This document shows positions 1-7,601 of a stretch of DNA of 10,361 nucleotides, piece after piece. The notes below the pieces were generated by a model. It worked only from the letters and a program-made list of their open reading frames with translations, was not told the DNA's origin and did no database searches. The translations under genes and the position numbers were made by a program. The stretch is from positions 1-10,361 of the forward strand of contig JANJXE010000108.1 of NCBI GenBank assembly GCA_024709185.1. The letters run 5' to 3'. Source of the DNA: Paludibacter sp. (lineage in GTDB: Bacteria; Bacteroidota; Bacteroidia; Bacteroidales; Paludibacteraceae). Position 1 is the first letter of the stretch. Every line of letters begins with the position of its first letter.

Positions 1-2496
1 ATGAATCTCGTTGAAGAAAATGCTGCCGTACAGTTTCGTCGTAAGGTTGAAAACCGTATCGGAGCTGAATACATTCGGGGATCCTGGGCCGAAACCTTCG
101 CCAGCTGGAAAAAAAGAGGCCTTACCGAAGATCAAATTGCAGCAATTCTGCCGAATATTCACGTCCAGCCGGTTCTTACAGCCCATCCAACAGAAGCCAA
201 ACGTGTATCCATTCTGGAGTTACACCGTGAATTTTACCTGATGCTGGTAAAAAAGGAAAATGCTATTTGGTCGGAAACCGAACTTCAGGTGATGGAAGAA
301 GCCTTTCATGCGCTACTCGAACGTTGGTGGCGCAGTGGTGAAGTATATCTTGAAAAACCCGATGTTAGTTCGGAGCGTAGCGCTGTGATGCACTATTTTA
401 CCAAGGTGTTTCCCGAAGCACTGGTACTAAGTGATAAGCGACTTAAATTTGCCTGGCAGGCCGCAGGCTTTTCCCCTGACCGACTAAGCGACCCGGCCAG
501 CTATCCCTTACTTTCGTTTGGTAGTTGGGTGGGTGGCGATCGCGACGGACACCCCTATGTAACAGCCGAAGTAACACGCGACACTCTGCGTTTACACCGT
601 GAAGCGGCTATTCTACTCATCGAAAATCAACTCAAGGCATTGATTTCAGCCTTAAGTTTTTCTGAACACCGCAGCTATGTGCCCGAAGAACTTCTGGTAC
701 GAATTACTGCCATGAAAGAGGTCTTTGGTGTCCGTGGCCAAAAAGCAATCGATCGTAACCTGCATGAGCCCTGGCGGCAGTTTTTGAACTTCCTTCTATT
801 AAAACTTGAAAACACTCGTAACCCGGTGAATACCTGTGAGAAGAGCTGTTTTCAAAATGCTGCAGAATTACAGGAAGAACTGGCTTTCCTGAGGCAAACT
901 CTGCTTGAGGCAGGTGCTCAACGCATAGCAGAAACCTATTTATTTCCAGTGCAGCGTCAGGTGAAATGCTTTGGATTTCATTTGGCCAAACTTGACATTC
1001 GCCAAAACAGCGCCTTCCACGATAAAGCTATTGAGCAAATGCTTGAATTTGCTATGCTTCCTGAAACCGATTTCACACAGTGGGATGAAAAGAAGAAACA
1101 GCTTTTTCTTCAACAGGAGCTAAAAAGCAACCGGCCTTTTGTCGTGAGCGGTACTTCTGTTGGCCCTGAAGCCGATCAGGTTCTCAATTGTTTCAGGGTT
1201 TTAAAGGAACATTGCGAACACTACGGACCGGAAGGCATCGGTTCATTAATTGTAAGCATGACACGTGGCATGAGCGATTTGCTGGCCGTTTATATTTTCA
1301 TGCGCGAAGTAGGCATGCAACCCGGACTTTTACAGGTTGTGCCTTTGTTTGAAACCATCGATGACCTTAAACAATCATACCTGATCCTTGACCAGTACCT
1401 TTCACAACCGTTTATTCAGCAAATGAGAACCGGCACACAGGAAGTGATGCTGGGCTATAGCGACAGCAATAAAGACGGTGGTATTGTAGCAAGCCGGTGG
1501 AATATTCATCAGGCTGAGCAGGCCCTGACACGGGTAGGCCGCAAACACAAACTAAAGCTACGCTTTTTCCACGGTATCGGAGGAACCATTAGTCGCGGAG
1601 GTGGAAAGTATCACCGATTCCTGGACGGAATGCCCTCAGGGAGTGTGAGCGGCGACCTCAAACTGACAGTCCAGGGTGAAACCATTGCCCAGCAATTTGC
1701 CAACCTGGTGAATGCAACCTATAACCTCGAGATGCTGTTATCGGGGACCGCCATGCAAACCAGTTATTCACTGTATCCAATAACAGGAGCTGATTTGCCA
1801 TTCGAAGCCCTTGATGTACTGGCTCGTTACTCACTCGAATATTACCAGGAACTAATTAAGCATCCCCGGTTCATTGAGTTTTATAGCGAATGTACGCCTA
1901 TTGATGTGGTGGAGCAAAGTAAAATAGGATCGCGCCCTGCCCGGCGTACCGGCAAACGAACATTGGGTGATCTTCGGGCCATTCCGTGGGTTTTCAGCTG
2001 GAATCAATCGCGTTACAATTTAACAGGATGGTATGGAGTTGGATTCGGATTGAAGCAACTTCAGGAAAGTAATCCTGAACTGTATGATCAATTAAAATCA
2101 CAGGCACAACAATGGCCTTTTCTCAAATATGCTCTGATACAAATTGAAACCAATCTGCTAAATGCCGATACCGACATCATGAAGGATTATGCTTCTCTTG
2201 TGAACGACAACGATTTACGCGAAGAGCTACTGGGAAGAATATTGACCGAACATCGATTAAGTATGGATCAGATTGCTATGATGCTTGGAGGAAACACTGC
2301 CTCACGCCGCGAAAATCTACTTGAAAATATTGGGCGACGCAAAAATCCACTTATCACACTCCATAAAATGCAACTGAGCAAATTACGTGAGTGGAGAAAA
2401 TTACGAAACGAGCAACCTGAACAGGCTGAACAATTACTTAATCAATTACTTGTTATCACAACCGCAATCTCCGGAGGAGTAAAAAACACAGGATGA
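1..2496 (+). CDS. ppc: Phosphoenolpyruvate carboxylase (5' end cut by window edge)
   Basis: Cytosolic anaplerotic enzyme: PEP plus bicarbonate gives oxaloacetate and phosphate. 831 residues are visible, ending in the family's C-terminal KNTG. Active-site blocks seen: TAHPTE (His62, E. coli His138), SWVGGDRDGHP (175-185), DIRQ (Arg334), GYSDSNKDGG (Lys491), the glycine-rich loop with His524 and Arg532, and GSRPARR...LRAIPW with Arg645 and Arg659 (E. coli Arg699 and Arg713). The window opens on ATG, but residues 1-5 (MNLVE) align with the internal E. coli FLNLA block, and His62 sits about 76 residues early. The true start is therefore probably about 80 codons upstream, outside the window. Oddities: Ile526 replaces the first Arg of the glycine-rich loop, and the Lys620, Lys773 and Arg832 equivalents of the E. 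coli aspartate-inhibitor region appear as Gln565, Asn721 and about Ile777, while the C-terminal Asn (829) is kept. The transporter gene follows after 4 nt. Family assignment is very secure; the regulatory reading rests on by-eye alignment. Confidence 0.96.
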   Translation: MNLVEENAAVQFRRKVENRIGAEYIRGSWAETFASWKKRGLTEDQIAAILPNIHVQPVLTAHPTEAKRVSILELHREFYLMLVKKENAIWSETELQVMEEAFHALLERWWRSGEVYLEKPDVSSERSAVMHYFTKVFPEALVLSDKRLKFAWQAAGFSPDRLSDPASYPLLSFGSWVGGDRDGHPYVTAEVTRDTLRLHREAAILLIENQLKALISALSFSEHRSYVPEELLVRITAMKEVFGVRGQKAIDRNLHEPWRQFLNFLLLKLENTRNPVNTCEKSCFQNAAELQEELAFLRQTLLEAGAQRIAETYLFPVQRQVKCFGFHLAKLDIRQNSAFHDKAIEQMLEFAMLPETDFTQWDEKKKQLFLQQELKSNRPFVVSGTSVGPEADQVLNCFRVLKEHCEHYGPEGIGSLIVSMTRGMSDLLAVYIFMREVGMQPGLLQVVPLFETIDDLKQSYLILDQYLSQPFIQQMRTGTQEVMLGYSDSNKDGGIVASRWNIHQAEQALTRVGRKHKLKLRFFHGIGGTISRGGGKYHRFLDGMPSGSVSGDLKLTVQGETIAQQFANLVNATYNLEMLLSGTAMQTSYSLYPITGADLPFEALDVLARYSLEYYQELIKHPRFIEFYSECTPIDVVEQSKIGSRPARRTGKRTLGDLRAIPWVFSWNQSRYNLTGWYGVGFGLKQLQESNPELYDQLKSQAQQWPFLKYALIQIETNLLNADTDIMKDYASLVNDNDLREELLGRILTEHRLSMDQIAMMLGGNTASRRENLLENIGRRKNPLITLHKMQLSKLREWRKLRNEQPEQAEQLLNQLLVITTAISGGVKNTG

Positions 2497-2500
2497 CCCT

Positions 2501-3685
2501 ATGACACATCTTTCAACCCTTTCCACACAGAAATCAGCCATACCTACCGTCCTTGCTTCGTTTATAATTATGCTTTGTCTGGGAGGTATTTATGCCTGGA
2601 GTATTATTGTTCCCGAACTGAAGCAAATGTATCATTGGAGTGCCGTACAGTCACAACTCATTTTCGGAGTACTGATTGCCGTTTTTCCGGCCACAATGAT
2701 ACTTGCAGGACGCCTTCAGCAACGGTTAAATGCCCGTTTCCAGGCAATATTATCAGCATTGTTTTTCGGTTCGGGCTACCTGCTTTCGAGTTATTCCAAC
2801 GGCAATTTTGTTATGATTCTGCTGGGAATCGGAGTTTTGGCAGGTATCGGAACCGGTTTTGGTTATCTCACAGCACTTACAGTTCCGGTAAAATGGTTTC
2901 CGGAAAAGAAAGGGTTGATGACGGGTATCGCATCCGCAGGATTTGGTCTGGCTGCTGTAATTCTTACCTATCTGATTGAAAACGCCTTACTCGACGGACT
3001 TAGTTTAATGGAAATCTTTCGGCGAATCGGATTGGGTTACGGATTACTTATTCTGACTGTCAGTTTTTTTATCCGGACACCGACAACATCTACACTAATC
3101 ACCTTAAGTCCGGCAGGTTCAATGCTGAAAACCAGGCATTTCCTGCTGTTGTTCACAGGCATCTTTTTTGGGACATTTGCAGGGTTGTTGGTATTGGGAA
3201 ATCTGAGTCCTATTGGCGCCGAGCAAGGCGTTGAGAAACATATTCTGATGGTGGGTGTGTCGGTATTTGCAATTGCTAATTTTGCTGGAAGACTGAGCTG
3301 GGGATGGATCAGCGACACTTTATCCACGCGCCTTTGTATTATCGTTGCATTGCTATTTCAGGGCACGTCCATCTTTTTAATGGGCTATTTGCCGCTTACT
3401 TCCTCCATTTATTTGCTACTGTCGGCACTTATTGGATTTGGATTTGGATCCAATTTCGTACTTTTTGCCAAAGAGAGTGCACAACATTTCGGCGTTGCTA
3501 ATCTGGGAACCATCTACCCATATGTTTTTATGGGATATGCAATAGCCGGCATTTTCGGGCCACTTACCGGTGGCTACATGTTCGACCTTACCGCCAGTTA
3601 TCATTATGCATCCTTTGTGGCAGCAGGGATGAGCGTAGCCGGGGCAGTTCTGTTTTTACTAAGCCGTCCTGCAAAAATTGCCTAA
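2501..3685 (+). CDS. MFS transporter, OFA (oxalate/formate antiporter-like) family
   Basis: Inner-membrane secondary transporter of 394 residues, the usual length for a 12-helix major facilitator. OFA-like features: GGIYAWS in helix 1 (28-34); a glycine-rich stretch, GIGTGFGYLTA (115-125), followed by KWFPEKKGLMTG (131-142); the cytoplasmic loop after helix 6 around 192-212; the motif GRLSWGWISD (263-272) between helices 8 and 9; and IAGIFGPLTGG (348-358) near helix 11. Arg264 lies in the helix 8 motif. I do not see a lysine in helix 11 like the one OxlT uses to bind oxalate, so oxalate should not be assumed. The ATG lies 4 nt after the PEP carboxylase stop, so the two are almost certainly co-transcribed. 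A GGAGGAG at 2473-2479 is too far upstream to set the start; AGGATGA at 2490-2496 is closer. The substrate is unknown. An organic acid linked to PEP or oxaloacetate metabolism is a guess from context. Confidence 0.9.
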   Translation: MTHLSTLSTQKSAIPTVLASFIIMLCLGGIYAWSIIVPELKQMYHWSAVQSQLIFGVLIAVFPATMILAGRLQQRLNARFQAILSALFFGSGYLLSSYSNGNFVMILLGIGVLAGIGTGFGYLTALTVPVKWFPEKKGLMTGIASAGFGLAAVILTYLIENALLDGLSLMEIFRRIGLGYGLLILTVSFFIRTPTTSTLITLSPAGSMLKTRHFLLLFTGIFFGTFAGLLVLGNLSPIGAEQGVEKHILMVGVSVFAIANFAGRLSWGWISDTLSTRLCIIVALLFQGTSIFLMGYLPLTSSIYLLLSALIGFGFGSNFVLFAKESAQHFGVANLGTIYPYVFMGYAIAGIFGPLTGGYMFDLTASYHYASFVAAGMSVAGAVLFLLSRPAKIA

Positions 3686-3715
3686 AAAACTTCTTAATCG
3701 CACCCGCCTGAGCGA

Positions 3716-3774
3716 GTTATGGCGATTTGCGACCTCAGAGTACGAAGTAATCTGCAGTCGCAAATCGCCAAAAC
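3716..3774. repeat. Long imperfect hairpin between convergent genes (REP-like unit or bidirectional terminator)
   Basis: The arms 3716-3733 and 3757-3774 pair at 17 of 18 positions (mismatch 3719/3771), including a perfect 13-bp core, GGCGATTTGCGAC against GTCGCAAATCGCC. After a 2x2 internal loop, an inner stem 3736-3743/3747-3754 pairs at 7 of 8 positions and closes on GAA. It fills most of the 94-bp gap between the stop codons of the transporter and tdh. No T-run follows on either strand, so it is not a classical intrinsic terminator. The bulged, nested shape resembles REP-type intergenic units, but no second copy lies in this window. Confidence 0.7.
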
Positions 3775-3779
3775 GAGCG

Positions 3780-4805
3780 TTACTCCCAACTGAGAATCAC
3801 CTTACCACAATTCCCCGACTCCATAATCTCAAATCCCTGCTGAAAATCATCGATGTGCAGACGATGCGTTATTACCGGACTCAGGTCGATACCTGAAATC
3901 AACATCTGCTCCATCTGGTACCAGGTTTCCCACATCTCGCGGCCATAAATCCCTTTAAGGGTAAGCGCTTTAAAAATAATTTTATCCCACTGAACCTGAG
4001 TCGAATTGGGTAAAATGCCCAACAACGAAATCTTCGAACCATTGTACATTGTTTCAATCATATTTTCGAAAGCGATAGGAGATCCCGACATTTCAAGTCC
4101 GATATCAAACCCCACCATCCGCAGTTCTTTCATGGCACCTTCAATCGTTTCTCCTTTCGATGGATTGACGGTCAGCGTGGCACCCATTTTCCGTGCTATT
4201 TCCAGTCGGTAGTCGCTTAGATCACTTACCACAATATGACGTGCACCTGCAAAGCGGCAGATGGCTGTTGCCATACTTCCAATCAAACCAGCACCGGTAA
4301 TCAACACATCCTCACCAATTAATGGAAACGAGAGTGCAGTGTGAGTAGCATTTCCAAACGGATCCATAATAGCAGCCATCTCATCGGAAATACGCGAATC
4401 AAGCTTCACCACATTCTCGGCAGGAATAGACAGGTATTCTGCAAAGGAACCATCGCGGTTAACACCAACTCCAATGGTATTTTCGCATACATGCAGTTTT
4501 CCGCGACGGCAGTTCCGGCAATGTCCACAGGCTATATGCCCTTCGCCGGTAACCCGATCGCCCACTTTCAGATTTTTTACCCCGTGACCGATCTGTACAA
4601 TTTCGCCCACGTATTCATGACCAATAATCATGGGAGTTTTGATGGTACGCTGTGCCCATTCATCCCATTTATAAATGTGAAGATCGGTTCCACAAATTGC
4701 CGACTTCTTTATTTTTATCAGAACATCATTAATGCCGGTTTGTGGTATCGGCATATCCTGCATCCATAAGCCCTTTTCCGGACTTGCTTTTACGAGTGCC
4801 TTCAT
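3780..4805 (-). CDS. tdh: L-threonine 3-dehydrogenase
   Basis: Zinc- and NAD-dependent medium-chain dehydrogenase that oxidises L-threonine to 2-amino-3-ketobutyrate in the cytosol, the substrate of the next enzyme, Kbl. The 341 residues equal the E. coli Tdh length, with close similarity throughout. Catalytic zinc region: Cys38 in AICGTD, with His63 and Glu64 in IGHEYVGE. Structural zinc cysteines: Cys93, Cys96, Cys99 and Cys107 (CGHCRNC then C). Rossmann motif GAGLIG is at 171-176, followed by an acidic residue at the end of beta 2 (Asp195), consistent with NAD rather than [16 protein letters not shown] and [11 protein letters not shown] are Tdh signatures. Its ATG (4803-4805) overlaps the kbl stop TGA (4802-4804) as ATGA, indicating translational coupling in a kbl-tdh operon. 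No anomaly is seen. Confidence 0.97.
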   Translation of the reverse strand: MKALVKASPEKGLWMQDMPIPQTGINDVLIKIKKSAICGTDLHIYKWDEWAQRTIKTPMIIGHEYVGEIVQIGHGVKNLKVGDRVTGEGHIACGHCRNCRRGKLHVCENTIGVGVNRDGSFAEYLSIPAENVVKLDSRISDEMAAIMDPFGNATHTALSFPLIGEDVLITGAGLIGSMATAICRFAGARHIVVSDLSDYRLEIARKMGATLTVNPSKGETIEGAMKELRMVGFDIGLEMSGSPIAFENMIETMYNGSKISLLGILPNSTQVQWDKIIFKALTLKGIYGREMWETWYQMEQMLISGIDLSPVITHRLHIDDFQQGFEIMESGNCGKVILSWE

Positions 4806-5995
4806 ACGTTTATAATATTTTTTGCGATTCCTACTTTTTTAAATGCTGCCAAACAAGCATCGAGCTGATCGCGGGTATGAGCAGCCGAAAGCTGCACCCT
4901 GATACGTGCCTGTCCTTTAGGAACAACGGGATAATAAAACCCGATTACATAAATACCTTCTTCCAACATGGCCGATGCTACTTCCTGAGCAACACGGGCA
5001 TCGTAGAGCATCACTGCACAAATGGCCGATGCGGTAGGCTTGATATCAAAACCCATTGCCAGCATTTTTTCAACAAAATAGGATGTATTCTCATGCAATT
5101 TATCCTGCAGTTCATTGGTTTCATCCATCATCCTAAACATCTGAATACCTGCTGCCGCCACCATGGGAGGAATCGAATTGGAAAACAAATATGGACGGGA
5201 ACGCTGACGTAACAGTTCAATAATTTCCTTTTTACCAGTTGTAAACCCTCCAATGGCACCACCAAATGCCTTACCCAGCGTACCGGTAATAATTTCAACT
5301 TCGCCTTTCATATTATACAATTCGGTTACTCCCCGACCGGTGGCACCTACCACTCCTGCCGAATGTGACTCATCCACCATTATCATGGCATCGTATTGCT
5401 GCGCCAGCAAGTAAATTTTGTCCAACGGGGCCACATTTCCATCCATCGAAAACACTCCATCAGTTACAATTAAACGATAACGTTGTGCCTGAGCCGCCTG
5501 CAACTGTCGCTCCAGATCTTCCATATCGGCATTGGCATAGCGGTAGCGCTGCGCTTTACACAAACGCACACCATCAATAATCGATGCATGGTTCAACGCA
5601 TCGGAAATAATTGCATCCTCTTCTCCCAATAAAGGTTCGAAAACGCCACCATTTGCATCAAAACAGGCAGCATACAGGATAGCATCTTCAGTTCCGAAAA
5701 AATGAGAAATTTCAGACTCCAGTTGTTTGTGTACATCCTGAGTACCACAAATAAACCGTACCGACGACATCCCATAACCATGTGTTTCAAGCGCTTCGGC
5801 TGCAGCTGCACGTAGTTTGGGGTGATTGGAAAGCCCGAGGTAATTGTTGGCACAGAAGTTCAGCACTTCTTTTCCGTCAGCCACACGGATGGAAGCTCCC
5901 TGTGGAGACACAATAATCCGCTCGTTCTTATAAAGACCGGCGGATTCAATTGCAGCCAGCTCACGACTGACATGTGTTTTAAATGTATCGTACAT
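4802..5995 (-). CDS. kbl: Glycine C-acetyltransferase (2-amino-3-ketobutyrate CoA ligase)
   Basis: PLP-dependent alpha-oxoamine synthase-family enzyme that cleaves 2-amino-3-ketobutyrate with CoA into glycine and acetyl-CoA, completing threonine breakdown begun by Tdh. Numbered from the chosen ATG, the PLP lysine is Lys242 in [10 protein letters not shown]; the cofactor pocket also has His136 (ALNHAS), Ser183 (GVFSMDG), Asp208 and His211 (VDESHSAG). The C-terminal [14 protein letters not shown] block is a Kbl hallmark. I chose ATG at 5993-5995, giving MYDTF and 397 residues against 398 in E. coli. An in-frame TTG at 6026-6028 would add 11 residues, but it lies inside the promoter -7 box and should not be translated. 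Order kbl then tdh matches E. coli. No missing catalytic residue is seen. Confidence 0.96.
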   Translation of the reverse strand: MYDTFKTHVSRELAAIESAGLYKNERIIVSPQGASIRVADGKEVLNFCANNYLGLSNHPKLRAAAAEALETHGYGMSSVRFICGTQDVHKQLESEISHFFGTEDAILYAACFDANGGVFEPLLGEEDAIISDALNHASIIDGVRLCKAQRYRYANADMEDLERQLQAAQAQRYRLIVTDGVFSMDGNVAPLDKIYLLAQQYDAMIMVDESHSAGVVGATGRGVTELYNMKGEVEIITGTLGKAFGGAIGGFTTGKKEIIELLRQRSRPYLFSNSIPPMVAAAGIQMFRMMDETNELQDKLHENTSYFVEKMLAMGFDIKPTASAICAVMLYDARVAQEVASAMLEEGIYVIGFYYPVVPKGQARIRVQLSAAHTRDQLDACLAAFKKVGIAKNIINV

Positions 5996-6025
5996 TGTGT
6001 GTATGATTAAAGTTTTACTTAAACA

Positions 6026-6033
6026 CAAAGATA
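6026..6033 (-). promoter_or_regulatory. Probable Bacteroidota-type -7 box for kbl-tdh
   Basis: Read on the minus strand this is TATCTTTG, a match to TAnnTTTG, ending about 30 nt before the kbl ATG, so the leader would be roughly 25 nt. No good TTG is found 19-21 nt upstream, so the -33 half is weak. The same TGTATCTTTG string recurs ahead of the DUF4395 gene. Confidence 0.6.
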
Positions 6034-6094
6034 CAGTTAATCCACGAAATATAATAAAATTAAGAAGGAAGGTTAAAAGAAATTTCCAGCGATT

Positions 6095-6577
6095 TTAAAT
6101 CTGAAAATCGGTCGTAGGAACAATTTTATCTACCGGCTTCTGGTAGGTCAGTTTGTAAACAAATGGGTAGAGTTTGCATGCCACACAAAAACCAATTGCT
6201 GCTTCAAGAAAAGCACAGACACCAAACAAAAGGGTAATAACCAGGGCAATCGTGTTCCATCCAGGCAAGGCGGTTGCAATTACCAGTACCGAAAAGAGCA
6301 ATCCTACACGTGCTGCAAAAATTTTTGGACCAGCATTAATCAGTTGTGGTCGCACCTTAAGGGCAGTTAGGAGAAACTTCGAAACACGTGCCAACAGACT
6401 GTATTCAGGTTTTTCGAAACCACGGGCCAGAAAATCCAACACGAGAAACACAACGGGAACAAGCGATGACGTAAGTAGATACACTCCAAGAAGCACTACG
6501 GTGAAGAACCCATTCAGGCGTGCTACATTTTCATCAATCTTTTTATAAGATATAGGGCAGAAAGCATTCGTTTGCAT
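6095..6577 (-). CDS. DUF4395 family membrane protein
   Basis: Small integral membrane protein of 160 residues, function unknown. It fits DUF4395: N-terminal CPIS (Cys7), then DENVARLNGFF (15-25), a first hydrophobic pair (about 23-50) ending in LDFLARGF, a basic loop with RPQLINAGPKIFAARVG (76-92), a second hydrophobic pair (about 91-131), and GFCVACKLYPF (129-139) carrying a CxxC (Cys131, Cys134). I predict about four membrane helices. The start is the ATG at 6575-6577, which places CPIS near the N-terminus as in relatives; a GTG at 6629-6631 would lie upstream of the promoter box and is rejected. It is followed by kbl on the same strand after 99 bp, but kbl has its own promoter box, so it is not clearly part of that operon. 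The conserved cysteines invite a redox role, but none is established here. Confidence 0.82.
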   Translation of the reverse strand: MQTNAFCPISYKKIDENVARLNGFFTVVLLGVYLLTSSLVPVVFLVLDFLARGFEKPEYSLLARVSKFLLTALKVRPQLINAGPKIFAARVGLLFSVLVIATALPGWNTIALVITLLFGVCAFLEAAIGFCVACKLYPFVYKLTYQKPVDKIVPTTDFQI

Positions 6578-6607
6578 ATCAGTAGTAATTAATTTAATTA
6601 TTGAATG

Positions 6608-6615
6608 CAAAGATA
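6608..6615 (-). promoter_or_regulatory. Probable Bacteroidota-type -7 box for the DUF4395 gene
   Basis: Read on the minus strand this is TATCTTTG, ending 30 nt before the ATG at 6577, nearly the same geometry as the kbl box. A matching -33 TTG is not evident. Confidence 0.6.
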
Positions 6616-6678
6616 CAGCCCCTACAGGCACTGGAGAATACCCTTAACTTAGTAAATTCATACCATAAACAGGGGAGT

Positions 6679-7521
6679 TTAGCGGCTCAGAAATTCAGCC
6701 AGGGTACCAGTTTCGGCCACCTTGTACTTTCCTCCCGATTCGGTTACCGTACAGCACTCGGTGTAGGCATCGTGCTCAAAAAACAGCACCTGGTTTTGAG
6801 CGACGGCTTCATCGAGCAGTACTTTCTTCTCAGCCATGGAAGTTACCGGATAAGTATCGTAGGACGAAACCCAGGCCAGTGGTACATTCGCGGCAATGGG
6901 AATCACATCGCCGGTATACACAAAGGTGCGTTTACCGGTATTAAAATACGTTACCAGTTGACCAACCGTATGCCCGTCGAAAATCTTCAGGGATACATCC
7001 GTAGTAAGGTGGATGGGCTCAGTGACCAGTTTCAGTCGTCCGGCTTCTTGCACAGGAAGCATATTTTCAGGGAAATATGAATCACCCTCGCGGACGTTCG
7101 GATTCAGGAAATTGTTCCACTGCGATTCCGAAACCCGGTAATACGCATTCTTAAAGGTCAACTCAAGCTGTTTGCCTTCAGCATACCGTGTACACCCGCC
7201 GCAATGATCAAAATGAAGATGTGTTAAAATCACATCGGTTATGTCATCGGTCGAATAGCCGATTTTGGGGAGTTCCACTTCGAAATCAATCAGCTCCTTC
7301 ATCCCGTAGAGTTTGAAGTAATCGGTTTGCTTGGTACCGGCTCCTGTATCAATTAAAATGCGGCGATCGCCTGTGTCAATAAGCAAACAGCGCATGTTGA
7401 GGCGGCAGAAATTATGCTCGTCGCAGGGATAGCGTTTTTGCCACACCCGTTTGGGAACAACCCCGAAACAAGCACCTCCGTCAGCGTTAAAATATCCTGC
7501 TTCCAGTATATATAGTCTCAT
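6679..7521 (-). CDS. Metallo-beta-lactamase-fold hydrolase
   Basis: 280-residue cytosolic-looking metallohydrolase with no signal peptide. The complete binuclear metal set is present: HLHFDH (His101, His103, Asp105, His106), His184 in DGHTVGQ, Asp205 in YTGD, and His250 in FFEHD. The N-terminal part, DGGACFGVVPKRVW (14-27) and MRCLLIDTG (43-51), is characteristic of a MBL subgroup common in Bacteroidota and related in layout to lactonases and YtnP-like enzymes; this does not prove lactonase activity. The start is the ATG at 7519-7521, giving MRLYILEAG. An upstream in-frame TTG (7594-7596) is the -33 element of its promoter and would add 25 unrelated residues. It is divergent from the Mur-like gene. 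The substrate is unknown. Confidence 0.9.
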   Translation of the reverse strand: MRLYILEAGYFNADGGACFGVVPKRVWQKRYPCDEHNFCRLNMRCLLIDTGDRRILIDTGAGTKQTDYFKLYGMKELIDFEVELPKIGYSTDDITDVILTHLHFDHCGGCTRYAEGKQLELTFKNAYYRVSESQWNNFLNPNVREGDSYFPENMLPVQEAGRLKLVTEPIHLTTDVSLKIFDGHTVGQLVTYFNTGKRTFVYTGDVIPIAANVPLAWVSSYDTYPVTSMAEKKVLLDEAVAQNQVLFFEHDAYTECCTVTESGGKYKVAETGTLAEFLSR

Positions 7522-7538
7522 AATCGTATTATTTTTAT

Positions 7539-7546
7539 TACTTTTG
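7539..7546 (+). promoter_or_regulatory. Possible -7 box for the Mur-like/deaminase/protease operon
   Basis: TACTTTTG fits TAnnTTTG and ends 55 nt before the ATG at 7602. No TTG is seen at the expected -33 distance, so this is a weaker call than the opposing promoter. If real, the leader would be about 50 nt. Confidence 0.4.
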
Positions 7547-7566
7547 CGGGTTAGTAAAACCAAGCA

Positions 7567-7596
7567 CAAAGTTAAACAAAAAACTTTTCCCGACAA
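7567..7596 (-). promoter_or_regulatory. Strong Bacteroidota-type promoter for the MBL-fold gene
   Basis: On the minus strand, TTG (7596-7594), exactly 19 nt, then TAACTTTG (7574-7567) matches the TTG-N19-TAnnTTTG layout of the Bacteroidota housekeeping sigma factor. The predicted transcript start near 7561 leaves a leader of about 40 nt before the ATG at 7521. It is the only promoter in the window with both halves well matched. Confidence 0.7.
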
Positions 7597-7601
7597 CCAG
7601 C

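Noticed and set aside
1..3. ATG at the window edge as the true ppc start
   Set aside because: MNLVEENAA aligns with an internal PEP carboxylase segment (E. coli FLNLANTAEQ), and the HPTE block would be about 76 residues too close to the N-terminus. The gene most likely continues upstream.
2473..2479. GGAGGAG as ribosome binding site of the transporter
   Set aside because: It lies 21 nt before the ATG, inside the ppc coding end, too far for a normal Shine-Dalgarno.
3686..3779. Classical rho-independent terminator
   Set aside because: The hairpin is strong but has no T-run after it on either strand and a long bulged stem, so I list it as a repeat-like or bidirectional element instead.
3678..3896. 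Small plus-strand reading frame of 72 codons across the intergenic hairpin and tdh 3' end
   Set aside because: It overlaps the hairpin and the antisense of conserved tdh codons, and the protein has no recognisable pattern.
4341..5212. Plus-strand reading frames of 142 and 156 codons opposite tdh and kbl
   Set aside because: Both are antisense to highly conserved enzyme-coding sequence; the translations are Cys/His-rich and low in ordinary protein character, as expected for shadows.
6174..7080. Plus-strand reading frames opposite the DUF4395 and MBL genes
   Set aside because: The minus-strand proteins match known families over their full length, so the opposite frames are by-products.
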